In this document: positions 35,303 to 43,554 of the stretch, piece by piece
How the letters are laid out: each line of letters begins with the position of its first letter
Numbering within the stretch: position 1 is the first letter of the stretch
NCBI GenBank assembly: GCA_016715995.1
Contig: JADJXF010000027.1
Span: forward strand, 1-61,531
Direction: 5' to 3'
DNA: 61,531 nucleotides
Source: Flavobacteriales bacterium
GTDB taxonomy: Bacteria; Bacteroidota; Bacteroidia; Flavobacteriales_F; PHOS-HE28
Notes under the pieces: generated by a model
What the model was told of the DNA's origin: nothing
Database searches by the model: none
Seen by the model: the letters and a program-made list of their open reading frames with translations, nothing else
Program-made: the position numbers and the translations under genes

Positions 35303-36423
35303 GCGCCAAGCGCCTTTACATCATCGCAGGCGAGGCCAGCGGCGACCTGCACGGCGGGAACCTGGTTCGCGAACTGCTGAAGCAGGCGCTCGGCGAGATG
35401 AAGATCCGCGCATGGGGCGGTGACCGTATGGCCGCGGCCGGTGCCGAAGTGGTGATGCACTACCGCGAGTTGGCCTTCATGGGCTTCACACAGGTGATCA
35501 TGAACCTGCGCACAATCCTGCGGAACATCGACACCTGCAAGCGTGACATCGAGGCCTTCAAGCCGGACGCCATCATCCTGATCGATTACCCCGGCTTCAA
35601 CCTGCGCATCGCTGAATGGGCACATGCGAAGGGAATCCCGGTTCACTACTACATCAGTCCGCAGGTATGGGCGTGGAAGAAGGGCCGTGTGCACACGATC
35701 AAACGGGTTGTGGACCGCATGTACTGCATCCTGCCTTTCGAGGAAGAGTGGTACGCGCGCTATGGGATGAAGGTGGATTTCGTGGGCCATCCGTTGCTCG
35801 ATGCCATTGAGCAAGAGGGGAGGAATGAGTTGTCGCCGCTGCCAGGTGAGGATGGCCGTCCGGTTGTGGCGCTTCTTCCCGGGAGCCGTCGGCAGGAGAT
35901 CAGCCGCGTGCTGCCGCTGATGGTGCAGGTCGCGCGCAGATTCCCGGATCACCGCTTTGTCCTAGCCGCTGCGCCATCGGTACCGGACGCTGTGTACGAA
36001 TCGTATCTGAAGGGCTCTTCCATCGCACTCGTCAAGGGCCGCACCTACGATGTGCTACGCCATGCACGGGCCGGGTTGGTGACGAGTGGAACGGCCACCT
36101 TGGAGACGGCACTCTTCGGCGTGCCCGAAGTGGTGTGCTACAGCGGCGGCGCGCTCAATGTGTGGATCGCGCGCCGCTTGGTGGATATCAAGTTCATCAG
36201 CTTGGTGAATCTGATCATGGACCGGGAGGTGGTTCGTGAGCTGATACAAAGCGAGCTCACAGCCAAACGCATGGCGGATGAGTTGGAGGAATTGCTCGCC
36301 GAGGGTCCAGAACGTCTACGCATGATCGCGGACTTCACTACGCTGCGGGAGAAGCTGGGCGGACCCGGCGCATCGGCGAAGGTGGCTTCAGCCGTGTGGA
36401 AAAGTCTGCACGTCGCAGCCTGA
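35299..36423 (+). CDS. lpxB: lipid-A-disaccharide synthase
   Basis: 374 residues. GT19 transferase that joins UDP-2,3-diacylglucosamine and lipid X into the lipid A disaccharide precursor at the inner-membrane face. Signatures: YIIAGEASGDLHGGNLV at the start, IDYPGFNLRIAEWAHAKGIPV, the HYYISPQVWAWKKGRV stretch, and the C-terminal VTSGTATLETALFGVPEVV. Its presence shows an LPS-type outer membrane. Cotranscribed with surE and the small membrane protein. Confidence 0.96.
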   Translation: MSAKRLYIIAGEASGDLHGGNLVRELLKQALGEMKIRAWGGDRMAAAGAEVVMHYRELAFMGFTQVIMNLRTILRNIDTCKRDIEAFKPDAIILIDYPGFNLRIAEWAHAKGIPVHYYISPQVWAWKKGRVHTIKRVVDRMYCILPFEEEWYARYGMKVDFVGHPLLDAIEQEGRNELSPLPGEDGRPVVALLPGSRRQEISRVLPLMVQVARRFPDHRFVLAAAPSVPDAVYESYLKGSSIALVKGRTYDVLRHARAGLVTSGTATLETALFGVPEVVCYSGGALNVWIARRLVDIKFISLVNLIMDREVVRELIQSELTAKRMADELEELLAEGPERLRMIADFTTLREKLGGPGASAKVASAVWKSLHVAA

Positions 36424-36442
36424 GGCTCCTTCAGCGACGGGA

Positions 36443-36450
36443 TAGTTTTG
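36443..36450 (+). promoter_or_regulatory. TAGTTTTG promoter element before the SpoIID-like gene
   Basis: Exact TAnnTTTG match, seven bases before ATG 36458, the same spacing as at surE and the Wza-like gene. Confidence 0.55.
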
Positions 36451-36457
36451 CACGCCG

Positions 36458-37675
36458 ATGATTTCACCGCGCTCGTCCTTGTTGCTCGCGATCCTCTTGG
36501 GTGTTGGCGCTGTTGCACAGGATGCTCTGCCCGAGCGCCAGATGCGCATCGGCATTTTCCGGGAACGACCCACTTCACACGTGCTGCTGATGAGCACGCG
36601 CGGCGCGTGCCAGGTCCTTGGTGATGGCGTGCGCAAAGGGGAACTGAAGACCACCGATGGCCTGCGCATCGAAGTGGTTGGCAAGCAGTTGAGCGCGCGG
36701 TCGCTGGGCATGACCTTCACGGCCCAGCGCATCGAGTTGGTACCAGCCGTCGCAACCGCTGGATTCCGCTTGAAAGCCACGGAACGGAAAGAGGCCGAGC
36801 GCGAGTACACCGGTCGGTTGGAGGTCAGCCTTGCCGGCGGTCAGCTCATGCTGGTGAACAAGGTGCCCTTGGAGCAATATACGGCTGGCGTGGTGAGCGC
36901 GGAGGCGGGGAAGGAGCATCGCCAGGAGTATTACAAGCTGCAAGCGGTGAGCTGCCGCACCTATGCTCTCACCAACCAGCGCAAGCACCTGCTGGAAGGC
37001 TTCGAGCTGTGCGATGGGGTGCATTGCCAGGTGTACCATGGACGCAACCGGAACGACAGCATCCGTATGGCTGTTGATGCCACGCGCGGCCTTGTGATTG
37101 TGGACCCGGAAATCAAGCTGATTCATGCCACCTTCCACAGCAACTGCGGCGGCGAGACCATGAATGCCGAGGATCTGTGGAGCAAGCACGAGCCCTATCT
37201 GCGCGCCACACGCGACACCTTCTGCCTCGCCTCGCCTCATGCGACGTGGGAGCGCACGATGAGCCGACGGGAATGGCTGGGCTACCTGGACCGCCGCTTC
37301 GGCTTCAAGAGCGCGGACAGCCTGCAACTGCGGGCTGTGCTGCACTACGAACCGCAGTGCCGCGACCTCTACCTCGGCAACACCTGGCCCTTGCTGCCGC
37401 TGAAGCATGTGCGCGAGGACCTCAAGCTCAAGAGCACGTTCTTCTCGGTCAAGGTTGAGGGGGATCATGTGCATCTCGCCGGACGTGGCTTCGGGCATGC
37501 GGTCGGCCTTTGCCAGGAAGGCGCTATGGGCATGGCACGTGCCGGGCGCAGCTACACCGATATCCTGCATCACTACTTCACCAACGTGCATCTCGTGGAC
37601 CTTTCCACGCTCGACTTCTTCCGGGATGAGGGGGATACCTTGCGCGCTCCGGCGCGTGGCTCCGCCGGACCTTGA
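36458..37675 (+). CDS. SpoIID/LytB domain protein
   Basis: 405 residues with signal peptide (SLLLAILLGVGAVAQ). The SpoIID/LytB domain (about 110-375) has VPLEQYTAGVVSAEAG with the catalytic-type Glu, YKLQAVSCRTYALTN, the Cys-containing stretch FHSNCGGETM, and the end motif GRGFGHAVGLCQEGAMGMA. SpoIID of Bacillus is a transglycosylase acting on denuded peptidoglycan; in non-sporulating bacteria the domain is thought to act on, or regulate enzymes of, the wall. Periplasmic or lipid-free secreted. It overlaps nothing but lies 34 bases after lpxB with its own promoter element. Confidence 0.88.
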   Translation: MISPRSSLLLAILLGVGAVAQDALPERQMRIGIFRERPTSHVLLMSTRGACQVLGDGVRKGELKTTDGLRIEVVGKQLSARSLGMTFTAQRIELVPAVATAGFRLKATERKEAEREYTGRLEVSLAGGQLMLVNKVPLEQYTAGVVSAEAGKEHRQEYYKLQAVSCRTYALTNQRKHLLEGFELCDGVHCQVYHGRNRNDSIRMAVDATRGLVIVDPEIKLIHATFHSNCGGETMNAEDLWSKHEPYLRATRDTFCLASPHATWERTMSRREWLGYLDRRFGFKSADSLQLRAVLHYEPQCRDLYLGNTWPLLPLKHVREDLKLKSTFFSVKVEGDHVHLAGRGFGHAVGLCQEGAMGMARAGRSYTDILHHYFTNVHLVDLSTLDFFRDEGDTLRAPARGSAGP

Positions 37676-37683
37676 ACGGCCTT

Positions 37684-38886
37684 ATGGCACAAGCCCGCAT
37701 CCGCATCAACGACACGAACGACCGCGTGTACCGGGGCCATCCGTGGGTCTTCGGCACGCAGGTGGTCGCAGAGGAGGGCGCGTACAAACCAGGCGATGTC
37801 GTGCTCGTGACCGATGCGAAAGGCCGGCCGCTCGGGCAGGGCTACATCAATCCGGCATCGATGATCCGGGTGCGCATGCTCACGCCGCATGCCGAGGAGC
37901 GCGTGAATCGCACTTTCATGCACGGTCGAATCGAACGTGCCTGGCGGAGGCGCGAGCGACTGGGTTATGCAGGCAGTTGCCGCGTGGTCTTCGGAGAGGC
38001 TGACCTGCTGCCGGGCTTGGTGGTGGACCTCTTCCGTGATGCGCGGGATGGTCGCAGGGTACTGGCGTTGCAGTTCCTGACTCTTGGGATGGAGCGCTGG
38101 CGCGAAGTCGTGATCGAAGCGCTCCGCGAAGTGATCGCACCGGATGGCTTCTACCTGCGCAACGATGTGCCGATACGCGAGAAAGAGGGGCTCACGATGG
38201 AGAAGGGCTTTGTTGGAAAGGCGTTCGACACGGATCTGGTGATTGAGGAGGGCCAAGGGATCCAGGCCGTTCGCATGCACGTGGATGTGGCTGGTGGGCA
38301 GAAGACGGGCCATTTCCTTGATCAGGTGCCGAACCACTTGGCCGCGCAGCGTTTCCTGGCTGGGATGAGGGTGCTCGACTGCTTCACGCACACCGGCGGA
38401 TTCGCGCTCCATGCCGCGAAGGGCGGTGCCAAGGAGGTGCTGGGACTCGACATCAGCGCCGAAGCAATCGCCCTCGCCTCGCGGAACGCTCAACTGAACG
38501 GATTCAGCAACTGCGCGTTCCAAGAGGCCAACGTCTTCGATTTCCTCACGGACGCGAGCCGTACCGGCAAGCAGTGGGATGCCATCGTGCTCGATCCGCC
38601 GGCCTTCGCCAAGAGCAAGGGCGTCTTGGAGAACGCCATCCGTGGCTACAAGGAGATAAATCTGCGCGCGTTGAAGAGCATCGTTAGCGGCGGCTGCCTG
38701 ATCACGTGCAGTTGCTCGCAGCACCTGTCGACGGAGTTGTTCAGGAAGATGGTGGCCGACGCCGCGCTTGATGCCGGGCGCCGGTTGCGCGAGGTGCATG
38801 ACGGTGGCCAGCCTCCGGATCACGCGCCGCTTTGGGGCGTGCCCGAGACGCGCTACCTCAAATGCCTGGTGCTGGAGGTGCTGTGA
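37684..38886 (+). CDS. class I rRNA methyltransferase, RlmI-like (PUA + SAM domain)
   Basis: 400 residues from ATG 37684 (an in-frame TTG lies at 37672). N-terminal PUA domain (YRGHPWVFGTQV ... PGDVVLVTDAKGRPLGQGY), middle EEHD-like domain, and C-terminal Rossmann methyltransferase with VLDCFTHTGGFALHAA (SAM site), VLDPPAFAKSK and LITCSCSQHL (catalytic Cys). RlmI makes m5C1962 of 23S rRNA; this subgroup also includes RlmK/L-like enzymes, so the exact target is inferred. Its last 29 bases overlap the convergent SGNH-hydrolase gene. Confidence 0.9.
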   Translation: MAQARIRINDTNDRVYRGHPWVFGTQVVAEEGAYKPGDVVLVTDAKGRPLGQGYINPASMIRVRMLTPHAEERVNRTFMHGRIERAWRRRERLGYAGSCRVVFGEADLLPGLVVDLFRDARDGRRVLALQFLTLGMERWREVVIEALREVIAPDGFYLRNDVPIREKEGLTMEKGFVGKAFDTDLVIEEGQGIQAVRMHVDVAGGQKTGHFLDQVPNHLAAQRFLAGMRVLDCFTHTGGFALHAAKGGAKEVLGLDISAEAIALASRNAQLNGFSNCAFQEANVFDFLTDASRTGKQWDAIVLDPPAFAKSKGVLENAIRGYKEINLRALKSIVSGGCLITCSCSQHLSTELFRKMVADAALDAGRRLREVHDGGQPPDHAPLWGVPETRYLKCLVLEVL

Positions 38887-40066
38887 TTGCGCTGTCAGCT
38901 GCCGTCGGTCGCAGTGCTGACATCACCACGGGAAGCAGAGCACGGGCGCAGACCTCACCTCCACGCCCGGAGAGGTGGCAGTAGTCAAGCAGCAACTGTT
39001 CGCCTTTGTTGCCCGGATCGCTCATGGAGGGCACAAGGTCCACGAAGGGCACCTGCCACTTGCCGGTCACCTCGCGCAGCTCCTCAACCACCACAGGATA
39101 GAGCGCGCTCACGTTCGGGTCCTCGTGCAGGAATCCACGTTCCGCATCGGAGAGGAGGGCCGGGTCGCGCATCACCAGCAAGGGTTGCAGGCAAACGATC
39201 GCTTTCACGCTGTCCCGTGCCAGCAGGAAGAGGTTGTTGTCGATGGCCCGCAGGAACTGATCGCGAGCGACTCTCCGGTGGTTGCTGATCGTGGTGCTGT
39301 CATCCACGTATGCGCCCTGCCAGTCCACACGCATGCCTTCCTCGATCGCGTCACGGGTCATCTTCCATGAGACGTAGCCCCGGAAAGCCCCGCTGTGCCT
39401 TGACATCCAGCTGGCGAAGGACATCCACACGCCACCGAAGCCTGGTTCCTGGAGGTAGGGCTTCCAGAACTGGTAGCGGAAATCGGTCATGTACCGGTAG
39501 TTCGTGTCGTTCACGAAATGATCGTTGTTGCCATCGAAGAAGATCACGAGGTCGGGATCGTAGGCCAGCAGCTCGGTGAGCAGGTATTGCGTGTGCTGGA
39601 AGACCTGGTAGCCGGTGACCGCGGCGTTGATCACCTCCACGCGCTGTCCCGGCATCGCTTCCTTCAGCATGCGCTCCAGGTGCGCGTCAACGGTTTCGTC
39701 CTGATAGATGTGGACGACAGGGTAGGGGGCCGCGCTGGAGATGCCATGCGCCGCCGATCCGCCAAGGAAGAACACGCGCTTGGTCCCGGCTGGCTTCTTC
39801 AAGGAAACATCCGCGTCCCGACGGAACCCGTTGCCGTTGATGATGATCCAGTCGCGCTCCCCATCGCCCTCGCGGAATCCAGGAACATGCTCGTACACCC
39901 GGTAGGAGTTGAAGCGGAACTTGTTCGTGCTGCTCTTGTGCAGCACGTTGCTCAGGTAATAGCGCGCGCCGACCTCCACCAATGCCACCGTAAAGACCAG
40001 GAGGAAGAGATAGTAGGCGATACGGCCCCAACGGCGGCGCTTCGGTGGTACGGAAGTCTCGGACAT
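38858..40066 (-). CDS. membrane-anchored SGNH/GDSL-type hydrolase-like protein
   Basis: 402 residues. One N-terminal helix (about 14-33) after a Lys/Arg-rich tail (PPKRRRWGR) puts the body outside the cytoplasm. SGNH-like blocks are visible: FLGGSAAHG (Ser block), INAAVTGYQVFQHTQYL (Gly block), IFFDGNNDHF (Asn block) and the end LLLDYCHLSGRG (Asp-x-x-His). This is the pattern of esterases and O-acetyltransferase-like proteins acting on lipids or polysaccharides. No neighbour points to a substrate. Confidence 0.75.
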   Translation of the reverse strand: MSETSVPPKRRRWGRIAYYLFLLVFTVALVEVGARYYLSNVLHKSSTNKFRFNSYRVYEHVPGFREGDGERDWIIINGNGFRRDADVSLKKPAGTKRVFFLGGSAAHGISSAAPYPVVHIYQDETVDAHLERMLKEAMPGQRVEVINAAVTGYQVFQHTQYLLTELLAYDPDLVIFFDGNNDHFVNDTNYRYMTDFRYQFWKPYLQEPGFGGVWMSFASWMSRHSGAFRGYVSWKMTRDAIEEGMRVDWQGAYVDDSTTISNHRRVARDQFLRAIDNNLFLLARDSVKAIVCLQPLLVMRDPALLSDAERGFLHEDPNVSALYPVVVEELREVTGKWQVPFVDLVPSMSDPGNKGEQLLLDYCHLSGRGGEVCARALLPVVMSALRPTAADSAITAPPAPGI

Positions 40067-40148
40067 AGGTGCGAATCGGAGCGGCGAATGTAGCGGGGCG
40101 CTGCTACGCTCTGCTGCCGGTCAGGCCCGGCGACTATCTTCACGAAGC

Positions 40149-42272
40149 ATGGCAGTCTCCGACCTGCACGGCCCATGGAGCGCCATCCGCCGATCGCCGA
40201 TGGTCCGGATGGCCACGCCCTTCATCTTGGGGGTGGCATTCGCGACCGGTGCGCATCCCGCTATTTGGCCGACCGTGTCGATGCTCGCCTTGGTTTCACT
40301 CGCGGTGCTCGTCATGCTCCTCTTACCGACCGGATCCCAGGCGCGTTGGCAGCGTGGTGCGGTGCAGGCGGCGTGGTTCGTGGCGTTCGGCGCGGCTTGG
40401 CAGACCATGCGGTCGCCCCGGCATGATGCGCTCCATGCGTCGAGGGCCGAGAGCGAGGAGGGGTACTGGCTCGTTGAAGTGGATGCCGTCAACAGCACAT
40501 CACTGCGCGCGGTTCGTGCGGATGCGGAGTTGATCGGCCGCATGACGGGGTTATCCTTGCAACCGGTACACGGCCGTGTCCTGCTCACCTTGCTGCATGG
40601 CGATTCCTTGCAGGCTGTGCGGCCTGGCGACCGGCTTTCATTGGAAGGCAGTGCCGCGCCGATCACGCGCATACCGGATCCCGGTGGCTTCGACCGTCGT
40701 GCGTGGGCTGCCAGCCGGGGCATCGCTCACGAGATGCTGGGCGGGCCGGGCCGATGGCAAGTGCTCACGCACCGATGGCGGTGGACGGAAGCATTCACAG
40801 GCCTGCGTGCGCGGATCGGAGCATGGCTTGAGCAGAGCGGACTCTCCGCATCGGAGCGTGCCCTGGTGAAGGCACTGGTCCTCGGCGAGCGCGATGAGCT
40901 CGACGGCGATCGGCGCGATGCCTTCGTGCGCAGCGGCACCATTCATGTGCTCGCGGTCTCGGGGATGCATGTGGGCCTCATCTACATGGTGCTCTCCTTC
41001 TTGAGCGGTTGGTGGGGCAAGGGCACGCACGCGCGTTGGATCCGGGGCCTGTTCGTGCTTCTGGCCCTCTGGTTCTACGCCGGGCTTACAGGTTCTTCGC
41101 CGAGCGTGCTGCGGGCCACGGTCATGTTCAGCTTGTTCACTTTGGCCGGTGCGGCGCGCCAGCGCACCGACCACCTCAACAGCCTGTTCGCAGCATCACT
41201 GGTCCTGCTTCTCTGGGATCCCGGGATGCTGATGCAGGCCAGCTTCCAACTCTCCTTCCTGGCTGTGCTGGGCATCATCCTCTTCCTGCGGCCCATTGAG
41301 CAGCTCTGGTCGCCTCGTCCTTGGCTGGTGCGCAAGGCCTGGTCGCTCGCGGCCCTTTCACTCTCGGCGCAAGCGCTCACCACGCCTGTATCGATGTATC
41401 TCTTCAAGGCTTTTCCGATGTGGTTCCTCCCGGCCAACCTCATCGTGGTCACTGTTGTGGGCATCGCGGTGTATGGCGGGGTGGCGCTCCTGGTCCTGCA
41501 CCAAGTGCCTTTGGTCGGTGCTGCGATCACCGGTGTGCTCACCGTGCTGCTCGGGATCATCGATGCGTCCACAGCCTTCTTCGCGGGCCTCCCTGGCGCC
41601 TATCCCGCGGTCCGCGTGGAGTTCATCGACATGATCCTGCTGTATGTGCTCGTGCTCGCTTTCGGCGCATGGTGGCGCTGGCGCTGGGGAGCCGCGCGCA
41701 TACTTACGTTCGTGACGATCGCGGTGCTCCTCGGTCATTGGTCGATCCGCGCGCATGAAGCAGGGGAGCGCACCACGTTCGTGGTTTATGACCAGCCCGG
41801 TGGCTTGTTAGCCAGCATGTTGAGCGGTCGCGAGCTTGTCGTGGCCGCTTCTGCGGATAGCCTGCTCGTCCATGAAGGCGTCATCTCGAAGCTCGAGCGG
41901 CACCAGCGACAGGCCGGTATCGACCGGATCATTCCAGCAGGAACGGATTTCCACGGAGAAGCGCTTGTGCAGCACGGGTCAACGATGATGGCGCAAGGCC
42001 GCTGGCGCTCTGCTGCCTTGGACATTTTGCTGTTCGATGGCGCAACGGATCCGCCGCAGGATGGTCGTTTCGACGCCATCGTGCTGCACGCGATGAAGCG
42101 GGTCGACGACGAGCAGTTGCTACGGCTATCCGTGTGTACGCGTCGCTTCGTCCTCGCCAGCGACCTATCCTGGCGGGCCCGGGATCGGATCATGGACTGG
42201 GCCGATCGGCACGACGTGGCCGTTCATGACATCCGCACTCAGGGCGTGTTCATCCTGCGCAAGACCGACTAG
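40149..42272 (+). CDS. comEC: ComEC/Rec2 family DNA uptake channel
   Basis: 707 residues. N-terminal helices and DUF4131-like domain (about 1-200), then the Competence domain with 8 or more helices, including the signature RDAFVRSGTIHVLAVSGMHV and GSSPSVLRATVMF. In competent bacteria ComEC passes single-stranded DNA through the inner membrane. The C-terminal ~170 residues keep a beta-lactamase-like spacing but lack the metal-binding HxHxDH motif. Starts at ATG 40149 after TATCTTCA, a promoter-like element. The stop overlaps the convergent hydrolase gene by 4 bases. Confidence 0.9.
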   Translation: MAVSDLHGPWSAIRRSPMVRMATPFILGVAFATGAHPAIWPTVSMLALVSLAVLVMLLLPTGSQARWQRGAVQAAWFVAFGAAWQTMRSPRHDALHASRAESEEGYWLVEVDAVNSTSLRAVRADAELIGRMTGLSLQPVHGRVLLTLLHGDSLQAVRPGDRLSLEGSAAPITRIPDPGGFDRRAWAASRGIAHEMLGGPGRWQVLTHRWRWTEAFTGLRARIGAWLEQSGLSASERALVKALVLGERDELDGDRRDAFVRSGTIHVLAVSGMHVGLIYMVLSFLSGWWGKGTHARWIRGLFVLLALWFYAGLTGSSPSVLRATVMFSLFTLAGAARQRTDHLNSLFAASLVLLLWDPGMLMQASFQLSFLAVLGIILFLRPIEQLWSPRPWLVRKAWSLAALSLSAQALTTPVSMYLFKAFPMWFLPANLIVVTVVGIAVYGGVALLVLHQVPLVGAAITGVLTVLLGIIDASTAFFAGLPGAYPAVRVEFIDMILLYVLVLAFGAWWRWRWGAARILTFVTIAVLLGHWSIRAHEAGERTTFVVYDQPGGLLASMLSGRELVVAASADSLLVHEGVISKLERHQRQAGIDRIIPAGTDFHGEALVQHGSTMMAQGRWRSAALDILLFDGATDPPQDGRFDAIVLHAMKRVDDEQLLRLSVCTRRFVLASDLSWRARDRIMDWADRHDVAVHDIRTQGVFILRKTD

Positions 42273-43132
42273 AGCGCACTCAGCGGGAAGACTTCTTTCA
42301 ACCGGATGCCTTTGTCGGTGCGCTCCACGGTGCAGCATTGGTTCACCGGGTCGTGCTCGAAGAACAGCACGGTCTCCTCGCTGACCGCGGACTCCAGGAA
42401 ATCCGATTTCTCTTGCATGGTGAGCAGCGGGCGCGTGTCGTAGGCCATCACCCACGGCAACGGGATGTGGTGCACGCTCGGCAGCAGATCGGCCACGTAC
42501 GCGACCGTCCGGCCCTTGTACCGGATGTGCGGGATCATCATCGCATCCGTATGGCCGTTCACCAGGAACACGTCGAAGCCGGGAAAGACCTCCTTCAGGT
42601 ACACGTTCTCCTCCTCGCTGCGCCGGCCGATGCGCACGAACTCCAATTGACCGCTCTCCTTGATGGGCAGGATGTTCTCGCGGAGGAAGGAGGCCTTCTC
42701 TCGTGAATTGGGCTGCGTGGCCCAGGCCCAGTGATGCTCGTTGCTCCAGTATTTCGCATTGCGGAAGGCCGGAATCAGCTTATCGCCCTCGCGGACGATG
42801 CTGCCGCCGCAATGGTCGAAGTGCAGGTGCGTGAGGAACACGTCCGTGATGTCATTGCGGCTGAAGCCATGCCTGGCGAGCGACTTGTCGAGGGTGTCAT
42901 CGCCGTGCAGGTCGTAGTGGCTGAAGAAGCGTGCATCCTGCTTGTCACCGATGCCATTGTCGATCAGCATGAGGCGTTTACCATCCTCTATCAGCAAGCA
43001 GCGCATGGCCCAGGTGCAGAGGTTCTTCTCATCGGGCGGGTGGTGCTTGCTCCAAAGCGACTTGGGCACCACGCCATACATGGCGCCGCCGTCGAGCTTG
43101 AAGAAGCCGGTATCGATCACGTGCAGGTCCAT
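42269..43132 (-). CDS. MBL-fold metallo-hydrolase
   Basis: 287 residues with a complete metal site: FLTHLHFDHCGG (HxHxDH), FLVNGHTDAM (His), YVADLLPSVHHIPLPWV (Asp-containing strand) and FFEHDPVNQC (His). The N-terminus MDLHVIDTGFFKLDGG is typical of the quorum-quenching-lactonase/YtnP-like branch of the family. Substrate unknown; lactones or phosphodiesters are possible. Cytoplasmic (no signal peptide). Confidence 0.88.
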   Translation of the reverse strand: MDLHVIDTGFFKLDGGAMYGVVPKSLWSKHHPPDEKNLCTWAMRCLLIEDGKRLMLIDNGIGDKQDARFFSHYDLHGDDTLDKSLARHGFSRNDITDVFLTHLHFDHCGGSIVREGDKLIPAFRNAKYWSNEHHWAWATQPNSREKASFLRENILPIKESGQLEFVRIGRRSEEENVYLKEVFPGFDVFLVNGHTDAMMIPHIRYKGRTVAYVADLLPSVHHIPLPWVMAYDTRPLLTMQEKSDFLESAVSEETVLFFEHDPVNQCCTVERTDKGIRLKEVFPLSAL

Positions 43133-43171
43133 GGTGCAAAGATCGCCCCTGGCCGTGCTTAACCTTGCCGC

Positions 43172-43292
43172 ATGGCCCGCAAGCGCCCCCGTTGCATCAT
43201 CATTGCTGGTCTAACTTTGAGGCGCTGATTACTGGGCCGTTTACGACAACACGGCCGACACCATCAAGTTGATTGAAAGCAACCATGAGTAA
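43172..43292 (+). pseudogene. collapsed zeta-toxin kinase remnant (both ends, middle deleted)
   Basis: From ATG 43172 the frame reads MARKRPRCIIIAG, the start of a zeta-type kinase up to the strand before its P-loop, then LTLRR and stop. In the next frame the DNA continues as GADYWAVYDNTADTIKLIES and ends NHE-stop at 43292, a good match to zeta-kinase C-termini. The central ~150+ codons, including the P-loop, are missing and the two ends are joined out of frame. TAACCTTG lies four bases before the ATG. The stop overlaps the start of the small partner gene, as expected for such modules. Assignment rests on family memory and motif fit. Confidence 0.55.
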
Positions 43293-43440
43293 GAGCAGCG
43301 GGAAGAAGCAGGTGATATTCGCCGCGTTGGTGGGCCGAGCGCTCCGCCGCGCCGCCAAAGCCGCCCGTATGGATGCAAAGGCCCACGGCACGGCCATCGC
43401 CGTGATGAAGGATGGCAAGGTGGTGCTCGTGAAGCCCTGA
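43285..43440 (+). CDS. small protein, probable partner of a zeta-type kinase (51 aa)
   Basis: 51 residues, basic helix (VGRALRRAAKAARMDAKAHG) followed by a short beta hairpin (TAIAVMKDGKVVLVKP). I recognise this layout, helix then A(V/I)-x-x-DGKVV, as the small gene found directly after zeta-like kinases in many genomes. Its start overlaps the tail of the kinase remnant (start 43285, remnant stop 43290-43292). TAACTTTG at 43211-43218 is an exact TAnnTTTG element and could drive it alone. Too short and basic to be placed by motif; it could also be a free-standing nucleic-acid binding peptide. Confidence 0.6.
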   Translation: MSKSSGKKQVIFAALVGRALRRAAKAARMDAKAHGTAIAVMKDGKVVLVKP

Positions 43441-43523
43441 GGGGATTCCACAACTTAGCGTTCAAGAAGTTCGGTGCGCGAACGTTCGCCGCTCACGGAT
43501 GTCTTGACCTTCGCGCCGTGGTC

Positions 43524-43542
43524 ATGCGCACCTGCGCACATG
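43524..43542. repeat. ATGCGCAC-type direct repeat, copy 2
   Basis: ATGCGCACCTGCGCACATG, ending 12 bases before the mpl ATG at 43555. Same motif as 34124-34142 with one difference, and in the same orientation relative to the following gene. Confidence 0.5.
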
Positions 43543-43554
43543 CCCGCATGAGAC

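Noticed and set aside
41358..41756. Minus-strand frames inside comEC
   Set aside because: Arg/His-rich shadows with no start context or motif.
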